Translations under genes and position numbers: made by a program
The notes under the pieces: model-generated
Seen by the model: only the letters and a program-made list of their open reading frames with translations
Databases searched by the model: none
Told to the model about the DNA's origin: nothing
Part shown: in pieces, positions 40,701 to 49,500 of the stretch
How positions within the stretch are numbered: the first letter of the stretch is position 1
How the letters are laid out: every line of letters begins with the position of its first letter
Source of the DNA: Haliclystus octoradiatus
Taxonomy: Eukaryota > Cnidaria > Staurozoa > Stauromedusae > Haliclystidae
NCBI GenBank assembly: GCA_916610825.1
Contig: OU744451.1
Coordinates: 8,809,441 to 8,873,440 of the forward strand
Reading direction: 5' to 3'
Length of the DNA: 64,000 nucleotides

Positions 40701-42619
40701 TTATGAGTTGTCTTTCTCCATATTTATTTGCTGGACTCTCAAAATTAGAATACAATTTACTTCAATGAATACTATGTTATTGATCTCATCAGCATGTTGC
40801 TCAAGAGTAAATCAGATCAATGCTATTGGAATTGCTAAATGGACAAGGAGTTTGTAGAGTAAAACGAGTATCTCTTACGCGCTTATTCTTTGCAGTCAAA
40901 GACAACTTTTTGTAATTCTTGTCCCCAGTTGGAATAGTAAACAATACTTTTATTTCGATTACTATTGTGCCTATTAACACAACAATTAATAATTTAATAG
41001 ACTATGTTTGTTTTCACTGATAAAAGTTGTATTTTTCCGCGCGCTTCGCTTAAAACAGGAAACCTGGCGCCAAAAGAACAAGAACCCTGGTGCCGAAAGT
41101 ACAAAAATGGCGTCCAAAAAATCACGTGAATGGCATCTGTCCAATAGGAGACGATAGCGGCACATGAAAGCGTGTCCCAACTCTTGTAAATAGATGGCTC
41201 TGATCGTAATTACTTTATACTTTTAAAAATTGAGTAATTTGTAATTGTAATTAGACCTTATTATTTTTTGGAATACAGTTACGATAAGTTTAATCATACA
41301 GTGATGTTAAAAGTAATTGTAACGGTAGGCCTAATTAATAACAAAAATCTCAGTAATTGACAGCCCAGAGGACCAAGAGGATCTCTAGGAAATGGAGAGG
41401 CCATTTTTACTCTCACTTCGCTAAGGACGTATTCACATGGGACGCCAGAGCCATACGAGGAAGACAGAGGGAGACCGTACATAAAGGGCACCTGGCAGCA
41501 AAAATGTTTTTCTTGTACAATGTTGTTGTCACAAATTGGAGCATTTTCAACCAAAACATAAAATTGTCGCCTTTTTGGCAAAAATCTCTTAATTAAATTA
41601 TGGTAAATTGATTCTTTTCTTTGTAGGCTAATATTGATATGAATTAACGAAACGTGCGTATGGACCAAAATTGAAAATATTGCAATTTGCGCACCTGAGA
41701 TTTAATCAAATTTATTTGAATTCCCATGTAGGAAAGTCTGCTGTGCGCACAGCAAAATTTTCTACATCAAGTAAAAAATTACATTCATGTAAATTTAATT
41801 AAATCTCAAGCGCGTAAATTGCAATATTTTTAATCTGGCTGTGCGTCTGATATCTCTGGTGGCCACAGAGTCTGGTGTATAGAGATTCATCCACAGCCTA
41901 TCTAGCTTCCAATAATTTCTGCATAAAGATCATTTCTCCTTATCAATTCTTTATATCGATCCGTGATAATCTCCGTGACGAACAGACTTTCGGTGCAGTG
42001 TCATTCGGCGAAATGACCATTCTGCGCAACGGACTTTTGGAGTATCGGTCTCGGTGCAACGACCATTCGGCGCAACGATTATAGGTGTATCGACCTTTCA
42101 GCGTAACGGACTTTCGGTGCAACGGCCTGCACTCGCATTGATTGCGCAGCCAAGCTCTTGCCCGTAAACAGCCAATAAGGTGAAAGCTGATTTCCAAAAA
42201 TCATCAAAATCATGCAAAAATCATCACGGGTAAAATCATCTTTGTAATCTGAGATGATTGGAATAGTTCCAAGTAATTAGATTTGCAATGCATGACATAG
42301 CTTCCCTGCCTCGCATGTAACCTTCAATGTGACAGTGACACCTTCAGGAGAGTGATTATCATTTTTTATTGAAAGCTCATTGATTTATATGTTGTTGGTG
42401 TATATACAATTACAGATGATACAGTATATTAATGTATAAAAACTCACCTTGTGGACTAGGAAATGCTTCTACAGTCTCTATAGATAGTTTTTTTCTTCCT
42501 TCTCCTAAAGGCTGTAAATGTCCCGGGAAAAGATTTGGATCTTCAAGTAAAATATTCGCAAGAGAAAATGCTAGACATTGGACAGCTAGAAAACTAAAAT
42601 ATATATTTTTAAATGCCAT
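21232..42619 (-). CDS. ER-lumenal JmjC/cupin dioxygenase with EF-hand-like loop and KDEL (12 exons, 475 aa)
   Basis: Exons, 5' to 3' on the minus strand: 42619-42448, 38564-38309, 37496-37433, 34733-34608, 34191-34142, 30070-29975, 28962-28771, 27318-27246, 25394-25323, 24486-24412, 22904-22832, 21410-21232. All phases join without a stop. Residues 1-21 are a signal peptide (FSFLAVQCLAFSLA). The cupin-8/JmjC core has GGTKSVLHQD with iron ligands H178 and D180, K193 in FRGTKR at the usual 2-oxoglutarate lysine position, and FIPYTWTHQVNS giving the third ligand H257. An EF-hand-like loop DLTGDRLIDHAD spans 373-384 (position 6 is Arg, not Gly). The tail is acidic/Lys-rich and ends KDEL. Signal peptide plus KDEL predicts residence in the ER lumen. 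The fold predicts Fe(II)/2-oxoglutarate hydroxylation; the substrate is unknown. It differs from mammalian JMJD8 by its length, EF-hand and KDEL. No gene symbol is assigned. One intron (25322 side) uses a GC donor. Confidence 0.88.
22219..22246 (+). repeat. Possible Helitron-type 3' end
   Basis: AACCCAGCAACGCGGGTGAC then TCATTGCTAGT resembles the Helitron layout of a short GC hairpin followed by CTAG-T. A close relative lies inverted at 33571-33604. The stem is only about 4 bp, so this is tentative. Confidence 0.3.
22276..22403. repeat. Short inverted-end element with TTGTAAGG tandem units
   Basis: ATCGTAAAAT at the left and ATTTTACGAT at the right bracket a run of about five GATTGTAAGG/TTGTAAGG units (22290-22340). 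It lies in the last intron of the JmjC gene. Confidence 0.45.
23670..24280 (+). repeat. Minisatellite of about 70 bp units containing GTTCATGAAC
   Basis: About nine diverged head-to-tail units, each with CATTAAATGGCCCGATT, a TTCATGAATGTT block and GAACTGTTCATGAACTCAAC. It lies in the intron between exons 10 and 11 of the JmjC gene. The same palindrome-bearing motif occurs singly elsewhere in this gene's introns. Confidence 0.85.
25590..25640. repeat. Single GTTCATGAAC-family repeats (representative)
   Basis: The block ATTTCATGAACTGTTCATGA and following CTCCAAAACTGTTTTTCGCA is a solitary member of the family expanded at 23670-24280. Others lie near 27440-27570, 27830-28010, 30225-30290, 32575-32800, 33235-33290, 34373-34400, 34534-34560 and 39160-39280, all in introns of the JmjC gene. 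Confidence 0.7.
25709..25735 (+). repeat. (AAT)n microsatellite
   Basis: About nine uninterrupted AAT units in an intron of the JmjC gene. Confidence 0.95.
25967..26345 (+). pseudogene. Decayed LINE reverse-transcriptase C-terminal fragment
   Basis: Pieces in shifting frames read like the end of a LINE RT: DLGILIAPDLKP, then ILKSFQSNDYNIFRCAYAVYVRSILEYDTPAF, then SSNYHELSYYQRL. Frameshifts and stops interrupt them. It is 5' truncated and sits in an intron of the JmjC gene in antisense to it. Confidence 0.7.
26745..26938. mobile_element. Mariner-type MITE (second family)
   Basis: CAGTTGAATCTGGCAATA at the left, and the reverse complement of the right end reads CAGTAAAATCTGGCAATA. Each is flanked by TA. 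A TA duplication and CAGT ends fit Tc1/mariner/pogo-type MITEs. 194 bp, non-coding. Confidence 0.75.
29015..29192 (+). mobile_element. Mariner-type MITE (first family), copy 1
   Basis: Ends CAGTCAAACTTGCTATAACG and, reversed, CAGTGAAAACCTGTGTATAA, with TA on both sides. The body consists of CACCTGTCTATAG repeats. Copies 2 and 3 (36073, 37039) are about the same length. Confidence 0.8.
30306..32567. mobile_element. 2.26 kb foldback transposon: two arms of about 0.99 kb around a 0.29 kb centre
   Basis: The left arm 30306-31292 is the inverse of the right arm 31582-32567 along its whole length with only scattered mismatches and small indels. The ends read AGTGCACATGACACC, and TTAA flanks both sides (30302-30305 and 32568-32571), the target duplication typical of piggyBac-type elements. 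The centre has a 78-codon open frame (31328-31564) without recognised domains, and no transposase is seen. It lies in the intron between exons 5 and 6 of the JmjC gene, so the pre-mRNA could form a long hairpin. Confidence 0.9.
32880..33006 (+). repeat. LINE 3' tail ending in (ATG)n
   Basis: AT-rich 3' UTR-like text ending GCCCTGAATAAATG followed by about seven GAT units. The same ending (CTGAATAAATGATGATGATG) appears on the minus strand at 56672-56692 next to an RT remnant, so this is probably a short 3' fragment of the same or a related LINE family. Confidence 0.55.
33571..33604 (-). repeat. Possible Helitron-type 3' end, second copy
   Basis: The reverse complement reads CAACCCAGCAGCGCAGGTCA then CTCATTGCTAGT, similar to 22219-22246. 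The hairpin is weak. Confidence 0.28.
34322..34643. repeat. 161-162 bp tandem duplication overlapping exon 4 of the JmjC gene
   Basis: 34322-34481 is repeated at 34483-34643 with only a couple of differences. The right copy contains the last 36 coding bases of exon 4 and its donor (AAG|GTGGTT, exon edge 34608). The left copy carries a second, intronic version of that exon end and donor (near 34446). Both copies include the GTTCATGAAC motif. Confidence 0.9.
35300..35641 (+). mobile_element. LTR-like unit
   Basis: 342 bp bounded by TGTAGCGG and CCGCTACA, an 8 bp perfect inverted terminus of TG...CA type. Most of it recurs inverted at 1-240. No second LTR is seen downstream and no clear primer binding site follows, so the element is incomplete. 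Confidence 0.6.
35680..35862 (+). pseudogene. Short ORF start next to the LTR-like unit
   Basis: 60 codons from ATG, basic at its start (TRPYSKTTRGKRERLRR), followed by a stop after NHYTF. Its position 38 bp after the LTR-like unit suggests the beginning of a retrotransposon gag-like frame left after truncation. No zinc knuckle or other domain is visible, so the assignment rests on position. Confidence 0.35.
36073..36246 (+). mobile_element. Mariner-type MITE (first family), copy 2
   Basis: Ends TAGTCAAACCTGTTATAACA and, reversed, CAGTGAAACCTGTATATAAC, flanked by TA. The body is as in the 29015 copy. Confidence 0.75.
37039..37215 (+). mobile_element. Mariner-type MITE (first family), copy 3
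   Basis: 177 bp between TA dinucleotides, ends CAGTCAAACGTATTATAACG and, reversed, CAGTGAAACCTGTATATAAC. It is 220 bp from exon 3 of the JmjC gene. Confidence 0.8.
37777..38034 (+). mobile_element. tRNA-derived SINE, copy 3, with most of the tRNA head deleted
   Basis: The A-box part AATTAGCTCATATGGCAGAG runs straight into GTTCAAATCCCCC. The roughly 45 bases between the A and B boxes present in the copies at 3 and 15 kb are missing. The rest of the body is well matched, ending in GAAAAAAGCCACTTT. It lies in the intron between JmjC exons 2 and 3. Confidence 0.75.
40323..40385 (-). repeat. Fragment of the mariner-type MITE (first family)
   Basis: TACAGTGAAACCTG followed by TATATAACAGCCAGCTACGA matches the right end of the other copies in reverse; the rest is missing. 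Confidence 0.6.
40530..41202. mobile_element. hAT-type non-autonomous transposon
   Basis: 673 bp with inverted ends CAGAGCCCTCTATTTACAAG and CAGAGCCATCTATTTACAAG, both continuing AGTTGGGACAC. It is flanked by the 8 bp duplication ATCGTAAT (40522-40529 and 41203-41210). An 8 bp duplication and CAGAG ends are hallmarks of hAT elements. No transposase frame. It lies in JmjC intron 1. Confidence 0.85.
41970..42122 (+). repeat. Degenerate TTCGGYGCAACG tandem repeat
   Basis: Repeats of the kind CATTCGGCGCAACGA, CTTTCGGTGCAACGG and CTTTCAGCGTAACGG recur every 15-30 bases. It is GC-richer than the flanks and lies in JmjC intron 1 near exon 1. Confidence 0.65.
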
Positions 42620-42992
42620 TTTACAGAACAAAAATTTTCAAAGCACCCTTTTCAGCTGACAAAACATGTGAATAATATAGTATTTGGCCAGTGTGAACTG
42701 AAATTATTCCTCTTTCGTCATGATTTTATTGTTTATTCTCAATGTTCATTTTTGGAAAAGTCGATTTTCATGTGTTGAAGTGAGGCTATTTCTCGGTTTG
42801 ATGAAGTAATTATCGGCAGCTAATTGGCTACGAGCATCGGGATATAATGGTTTCCACTTCCATTTTCTATTATTTATAAAAAACAAAATGCAGCTGGCAT
42901 TCAAAAATTCTGAAACTTCTTAGCGTTTACTTATCTTTCGGATTGTATCAATTTTTCAGAAAAATTTAATGGTTTATGAGTAATACCTATAT
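42620..42992. promoter_or_regulatory. Promoter-proximal region between the JmjC gene and tRNA-Asn
   Basis: 373 bp separate the JmjC start codon (reading left) from the tRNA gene (reading right). The Pol II promoter should lie here by position. No clear TATA box could be assigned among many AT-rich stretches. Confidence 0.35.
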
Positions 42993-43032
42993 GTCTCCGT
43001 GGCGCAATTGGTTAGCGCGTTCGACTGTTAAT

Positions 43033-43066
<34 letters not shown>
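42993..43066 (+). tRNA. tRNA-Asn (GTT)
   Basis: A complete 74 nt cloverleaf: acceptor GTCTCCG pairs with CGGGGAC, D arm with GGTTAGCGC, anticodon stem TTCGA/TCGAA around CTGTTAA (anticodon GTT), T arm GGTGG-TTCAAGC-CCACC, discriminator G. The A and B boxes match Pol III consensus and a TTTT terminator follows at about 43075. No intron. Confidence 0.97.
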
Positions 43067-43865
43067 CTTAAACTTTTATGGAGACAAGCTAATACTGTAT
43101 ACATGCATGATATATGTAGGTATCATTGTCATAATGGTTCTATTATAATATCTTGATGCAAAGTATGAGTTGGAAATTGCTTCGAGAAGAATTGTTATCA
43201 ATAATCGAGAATCGACTGCCCACAAAGACATTTGTATTTTTATTCACCCTGTTCTTCCGTATTCACCCTGTATTCACCGATACGATTTCGTATGTGGAAG
43301 ATCAAAATCTTTATTTCAACTTCAATTTGACCATATACTCTATACTCTAGACACCTCTATACTCCATAAACTATGATCCGACTTCCCTATAAAGCATTCT
43401 GAGAAGTATGGACAAACTTTCGAAGGTAATTTCTGAACATTATTTAGATGCCCCTGTTATACATTGCGAAGGCAGAACAAAAGAACAGGCATGATAGAAA
43501 CTAGAGTCTCTGGTCATGGTTTCCACAGCCTTACATTTGCACCACAAATGAGAAATACCATTGACAAGATCAAAACTGTATATGCAGAATTTGCCTCTGC
43601 ACTGCTGAACATCTCTATTGTATTGTCCCGAGATTCCCTCTTGACAAAAGCGCTTGTCAATCTGCATGATCAGATTTGATTTTAAATATATTCAAACCGT
43701 TGTTTTTTAATTATATATAGTATTTTAGTCAAATTCTACTTCTATACATTATACAGTATGTCCATTTTACACTTATACGGATATGTTTTGTTCCTATTCT
43801 ATTTTAAGGGGCATGTATATGTTTTGTAACGCGTGATTACCTTGCAATGCAATGGGTGCAACATT
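43067..43865. other. Stretch between tRNA-Asn and LINE-X
   Basis: Two plus-strand frames (43170-43376 and 43464-43679) have protein-like composition (for example RRQNKRTGMIETRVSGHGFH). They are separated by stops, have no clear splice sites and match no family I recognise. They might be a decayed gene or LINE ORF remnant. Confidence 0.25.
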
Positions 43866-46193
43866 ATATCATCATCATCATCACCAATATATCAACATCC
43901 ACAAAGACATTATTAAAAATAATTTACATATACAATTACAAGATTATTACAAAGATATACATCAAGTACACGTTTATGAAGAATATCCATAGAAGTTACC
44001 ATTCAGATAAGTTTATGTGTGATATCATTGATATCGTAGCTACTGAAACTAGTTATAGTAATGTTAAGAATAGTTTAAAAAATATTTTTATTAGAAATAG
44101 CGTTACAATAGATATAGTAAAGCCCTTACATTCGAGAGATGTGTCTCATCCCTCGAAATTCTCCAATATAAACTATGGAAATCCCTGAAAATCTTACTTT
44201 TACCTTTTGGAACATCAACGGTCTGGGCTCTAAGCTAGGGAATCCTGATTTTCAAAAATTTTTTAAAAATGATGTCATTTTTCTTAGCGAAACATGGACT
44301 CAAAGGTCATCACATTTTCACCCTCCCCCAAATTATGATATAATTTAGAAACATAGAACAAGTAAACAACCAAATTGTAGTAGAGGTTCAGGAGGATTAG
44401 CAGTCCTCATAAAGTGTAATATTAAACATGCGTTTACCGAAATTCCGTCAAATTCAGAAGATATAATGTGGTTAAAAATGAATAGGTTAGCTTTTGGTCT
44501 CAATAATGACTTGTATATTGCTTTCGTATATGTTAGTCCACAATACTCTTCGGTAAATCCTATTCATAAAAATCAGGTATTTGAAATTTTGCAAAACGAA
44601 TTGATAAATGTACCGGGTGGTTGCGATGTGCTGGTTGGCGGCGACTTCAATGCTCGACTAGGCAAATTAAATGATTTTATTTCCAATGATGATGACTCCT
44701 TTTTTGATTTACCTCCAACGTATGTACCCGGCTATCACAATTTAGTTCTAAGAAAAACTCGAGATAATACAATCAACGATTATAGTAGACATTTAATCAG
44801 TATTTGCACTAGCAACCAACTTCGGATCCTTAACGGCCGACTAAAAGGTGACGAGGAAGGTGAATTTACATACCATGGTAATATTGGGTCTAGTCTCGTC
44901 GATTTTGTTTTGGCCTCAGAACAATTGTACTTACAATCACCATCAGTTCTCAAATCAATCAAAGTCGATAAAGATGCATTGCTACTTTCAGATCATTGCT
45001 CAATTAATTTGTCTCTTAACGTTACTCTAAGGCATACCAACAATGATTGCTCAAGTATTCTTGTCGAAGAGAGACCACCCCGATATTTGTGGTGCGACGA
45101 AAAGAAATCTGATTACGCGGAACGATTCTCTAGCGAATCTCATGAACGCCTTATTGAATCACTCTCTTCAGAAATATTAACATCAACTGAAGACATTGAC
45201 CAGATCATCGATAAAATTTCGGATTTGCTCACAACGTCCGCTCAAGGCATTTTGAAATTAAAAACATTTAAAAAGCAGAAACATGCAAGGCAATTCAAAA
45301 CACGATGGTACACAAAATCATGTTCTCATATAAAATCACGACTAAATAACATCATCAGACTTTTGAAAAGGCACCCTAATGATCCATTTCTTCGAGGTAG
45401 GATTTGCCGGTTAAGAAAGCAATGTAAAAAAGAAATCAAACTGTCAAAACGTCAACACAATGATACTGCTTTGCATAATCTAAACAACGCCATGAATAAC
45501 GATAAAAATAAATTTTGGCAATTAATGAAATCATTTCGAGCTTCTGAAAATAAAAATGAGACACTGCCTGATGCCTATGAGCTCCTATCTCATTTTAAGC
45601 AACTCCATGAAGAGAATCCTATCGAGTCAGATACTGTAGATGGGAATTATACTGTTATGCAATCCCAATCTGAATCCAATTTCGTGGGAGATCTCGACAG
45701 GGCAATATACACAAGGGAAATTATCTCTGCCATGAAACTCTTAAAAAAAAAAATCACCTGGTAGGGATGGAATATTGGCAGAAATGGTCCATGCAACGGC
45801 AGATAAATTTATCGACGTTTACAAAAACCTATTCAATCAAATTTTTCAATCTGGCTACTTTCCAAATTCTTGGAAAGAGTCTTTTATTTTACCCCCTTTT
45901 TAAATCTGGGGACAAGCTCAACTCAAATAATTACAGAGGAATAAGCCTCACTAGTATTCTTGGTAAATTGTTCTGTCTTATCCTCAATGAGAGGCTCAGG
46001 CATTTCCTTGACGAAAATGATATAATTCATGAAGCACAGGGTGGTTTTCAAAAAATAAACGAACGGCAGATCATTTGTTTTGCCTTAAAACCCTTATTTC
46101 AAAATACACAAAAAATAATAAAAAGCTTTTTACCTGTTTCATTGATTTGAAAAAGGCGTTCGACACTGTTTGGCATCCTGGCCTTTTATTGAA
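43866..46193 (+). mobile_element. LINE-X copy 1, 5' part (left of the Ty3/Gypsy insertion)
   Basis: The element starts directly after a short (CAT)n tract at 43867-43880. It carries an endonuclease-RT frame from ATG 44175, broken by a stop, and is interrupted at 46193 by the Ty3/Gypsy LTR. The interruption point is TGAA, and the text continues at 52412 exactly where the second copy (54900 region) is continuous. Confidence 0.85.
44175..46193 (+). pseudogene. LINE-X copy 1 endonuclease and N-terminal RT, broken
   Basis: From ATG 44175 the frame reads an APE-type endonuclease: FWNINGLGSK, LSETWT, VGGDFNARLG, DFVLASEQL, LSDHCSI. An in-frame TAG at 44346 cuts it after 57 codons. The frame then runs open to 45764, where an A-run of 11 (13 in copy 2) shifts it. 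Further one-base differences in a C-run (about 45895) and an A-run (about 46055) shift the RT part again. The RT is cut by the Ty3/Gypsy element within FDTVWHPGLLL. RT motifs place it near I/Nimb-type LINEs; the clade assignment is tentative. Confidence 0.85.
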
Positions 46194-46350
46194 TGTTATG
46201 CGGGTACTTATAGTTATTAAACTAGGAGAGCAGAATAATACGACCAAGCTCGTTCAGATATCAGAATAGAATCAATGTTATTGTATAAATCACAGGGGTT
46301 ACAAACAGGGGAGAGGGGAAGCTGATATTGCAATATGCATTAGCATAACA
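46194..46350 (-). repeat. 3' LTR of the Ty3/Gypsy element
   Basis: 157 bp, TGTTATGC...GCATAACA termini (8 bp inverted). No differences from the other LTR were seen by eye. Short for the family. Confidence 0.95.
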
Positions 46351-46554
46351 TACCCCCGCTGATAAAAAATCACCGCCCCGGTGATTAACATCTATATTTA
46401 AATTTAATAACAGCGTAAAGTAAAAATAGATGATTATAATAAAATATTGTGAATAAGTATTTAAAAAAATTGTCATTGTTCAATAAAGTGTAAAATATTT
46501 AACCAGAATATAACAAATAATTAACTATGAAATCTTTAATTTTAAATTAATTTT

Positions 46555-49500
46555 TTAATTATTTGAATCTTTTTCATCTTTGTGATACTTATTAATTAAT
46601 AACAGTACAGCTTCGCTTCGTAATGATTTGCTAGGCTCCCAAGTAGCATCTGCTATAGGATAATCTTTCCATTTCACAAGGTAACTTATACCACGGCCAC
46701 GTTTGCGGCAGTCAATTATGGCTTCGATTGGGTAATAGCCATCCGGTAATTTTTCGTTCAGATCATCCGATTGAAATTCACTACGACGATCAATCCAAGG
46801 TTCCAGATTATTGACATTAACATCTTGTGGAGCATATTTATAAACGGTGGACTGTCTGATAACACGATAAAAATTATTACCAAGTGATTCGATTACTTTA
46901 TATGGTCCATCAAAAGCAGGCAAAAGTTTTGCAGAAACATTATCAGTACGTTGATGTAATCGTTTTCTAACTAAATCTCCGATGTTAAACAAAACATGAC
47001 GAACTCGTTTATCAACTTGTTTTTTCATAGATTTAGCTGTTAGTTGATTATGATGACGTACAACTGCATGCGCTTTTACTGCAAGTTCAGCAAAATGTGT
47101 TGTAGTAAATTGTTCATTTGGATTGATGGTGTCTAATTGACTATGAGTCCAAACATCCAATGGCGTATTAGCTTCACGTCCAAATAATGCATAAAACGGT
47201 GATACTTGAGTATGTGCATTAGGCGTAGTATTGTAAGCATAAGCAATGTGAGGTAAAAATTCATTCCACGAAGTATACTCAGGATTAATATAGTGTTTAA
47301 GCATATTAATGACGTCAGCATTTCGACGCTCCGTCCGTCCATTACAACGTGGATGGTATGGTGCAGTAAATCTTTGAGTAAATTTTAATCTAGTAGCTAT
47401 AGCATTCATTAAATCATTTCGAAAAGCACTACCACGATCAGTTAAAATCTCTTTAGGCATACCATAATGTAAAAATACATGATTAACTAAAAATTTCGCC
47501 ACAGATGCAGCATCAGTAGACTTAGTAGCTTTTAACATAGTAAAACGACTAAAATGTTCAATAAAAACTAAAATATGACGATGTCCTTTTGCGCTCGGTG
47601 GCGATAGTGGACCAATATGATCTAAACTAATCCGATCAAAAGGTTGATCTGCAGATAACGGATTAAGAGTGCCAGATTCGGCAACACGAGGTTTTTTATT
47701 AAATTGACAAGTTGGACAAGAGCCAACATAATCTTTAACGTCATAATAAGCTTTAGGCCAATAATATTTATCAACAAGACGTGCCCAGGTTCTTTTTTGA
47801 CCTAGATGACCAGATGTAGGTATATCATGCAATTCTGTTAAAATTGCTGCACGTAAAGTAATAGGTATGTATAATTGTATTCTAGCACCATTATTGGTAA
47901 TACGATGTACTAAACCTCCAATTATACGAAATATCTTAGAGCGATGTATATCTTGTTTGGTAGGTTTAGGAATATTAAATAAATCAACATTACTAGATAT
48001 AGCTAAATTGTAATTTGTAATTCTGTTTAAGCTTTCCGTTATAGATAAAATAATCGGATCATTCGATTGCTCTTTGATTAAATTAATATCAACATTTGTT
48101 TGATTGGATATAGAAGTAATGCCAACATGAATAGTTGATGGATCAATAATATTGGTTGATATTGAATCAGTTGTAAATAACACTTTGTTTATAACGTCGT
48201 TTTCATAAATCTTTGATAAAGCATCAGCGTCATAATTCTCCTTACCAGGTCGATGCACAATCTTCATAAAACCAATATACTCTTGTAAAAGTAAACTCCA
48301 ACGTACAAGTCGTGACGTAGTATGTTTAGTGGTGAATAACCAAACTAATGCAGAATGATCTGTTATTACTGTAAAATTTCTACCGCCAATGTATGAACGA
48401 AAACGTTCGACGGATTTAATAATTGCTAATAATTCTTGTTCTGAAACAGTGTAATTTTCTTCATGCTTGGAGAAACGCCCACTATAAAATGAAACAGGAC
48501 GATCTTTATCACCATATTGTTGTACCAAAACAGAACCAAACCCAACAGAAGATGCATCACAATGTAAAACAATTGGTAAAGAAGGCTCAAAAGATGCAAG
48601 AACTGGTGGTTTACAAAGTGAATTTCTAAGTGTATCAAATGCATTTTGTTGTTCATCATTCCAATGCCAAGATATATCTTTTCGTAATAATAAATGCAAC
48701 GGTGTAGCAATTCGAGAATAGTTTTTAATGAAACAACGATAATAACCAGTCATACCTAAAAATCGTTGTAAAGCTTTCACTTTTGCAGTACGTTTAGTGT
48801 CAATAATAAAGTCAGGACAAGGAATATCCAACATAGCTTGAATTTTATCTGGATCAGCGGTAATACCTTTCTCTGATATTTTAAAACCAAGATAAGTCAC
48901 TTCTCTCTTTGCAAAATAACATTTTGATAATTTAATTTTCAAACCAGATTTATGTAGCTTTGATAATACTTGAGATATATGATGTAAATGTTCTTCAAAA
49001 GTATCGGAATAAATAACAATATCATCAAGATAAACAGAAACAAAATCACTATCAAGAGGTTTTAATATTTTAGTCATACCTCTTTGGAAAGTAGCTGGTG
49101 CATTAGATAAGCCAAATGGTAATACATTCCATTCAACATGCATGTCTTCAAATGTAAATGCAGTGAACGGCTTGCTACATTCATCAACCGCAACTTGCCA
49201 ATAACCGGAAACTAGATCTAACGTTGTTAACCATTTTTTACCAGCTGCACGTTGTAATGAATTTTCTATTAATGGTATTTGATAAGCATCAGGTATTGTA
49301 ACTTTATTGATAGGTCGATAGTCAATACACATACGTTTAGTACCGTCTTTCTTTTTAGCTAATACAACGTTTGCGGAATGCGGACTAACACTGTCTCGCA
49401 AAACCTTAGTTTCTAATAATTGTTGTATTTCCGAACGAATAAATTTTTTCTCTTCGGACGAATATCTAGTACGTTTATTAAATTTGCATGGGTTGACATT

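Noticed and set aside
41294..41668. 124-codon minus-strand frame
   Set aside because: Lies in repetitive GTAAT-rich DNA of JmjC intron 1, overlaps a plus-strand frame, and has no domain.
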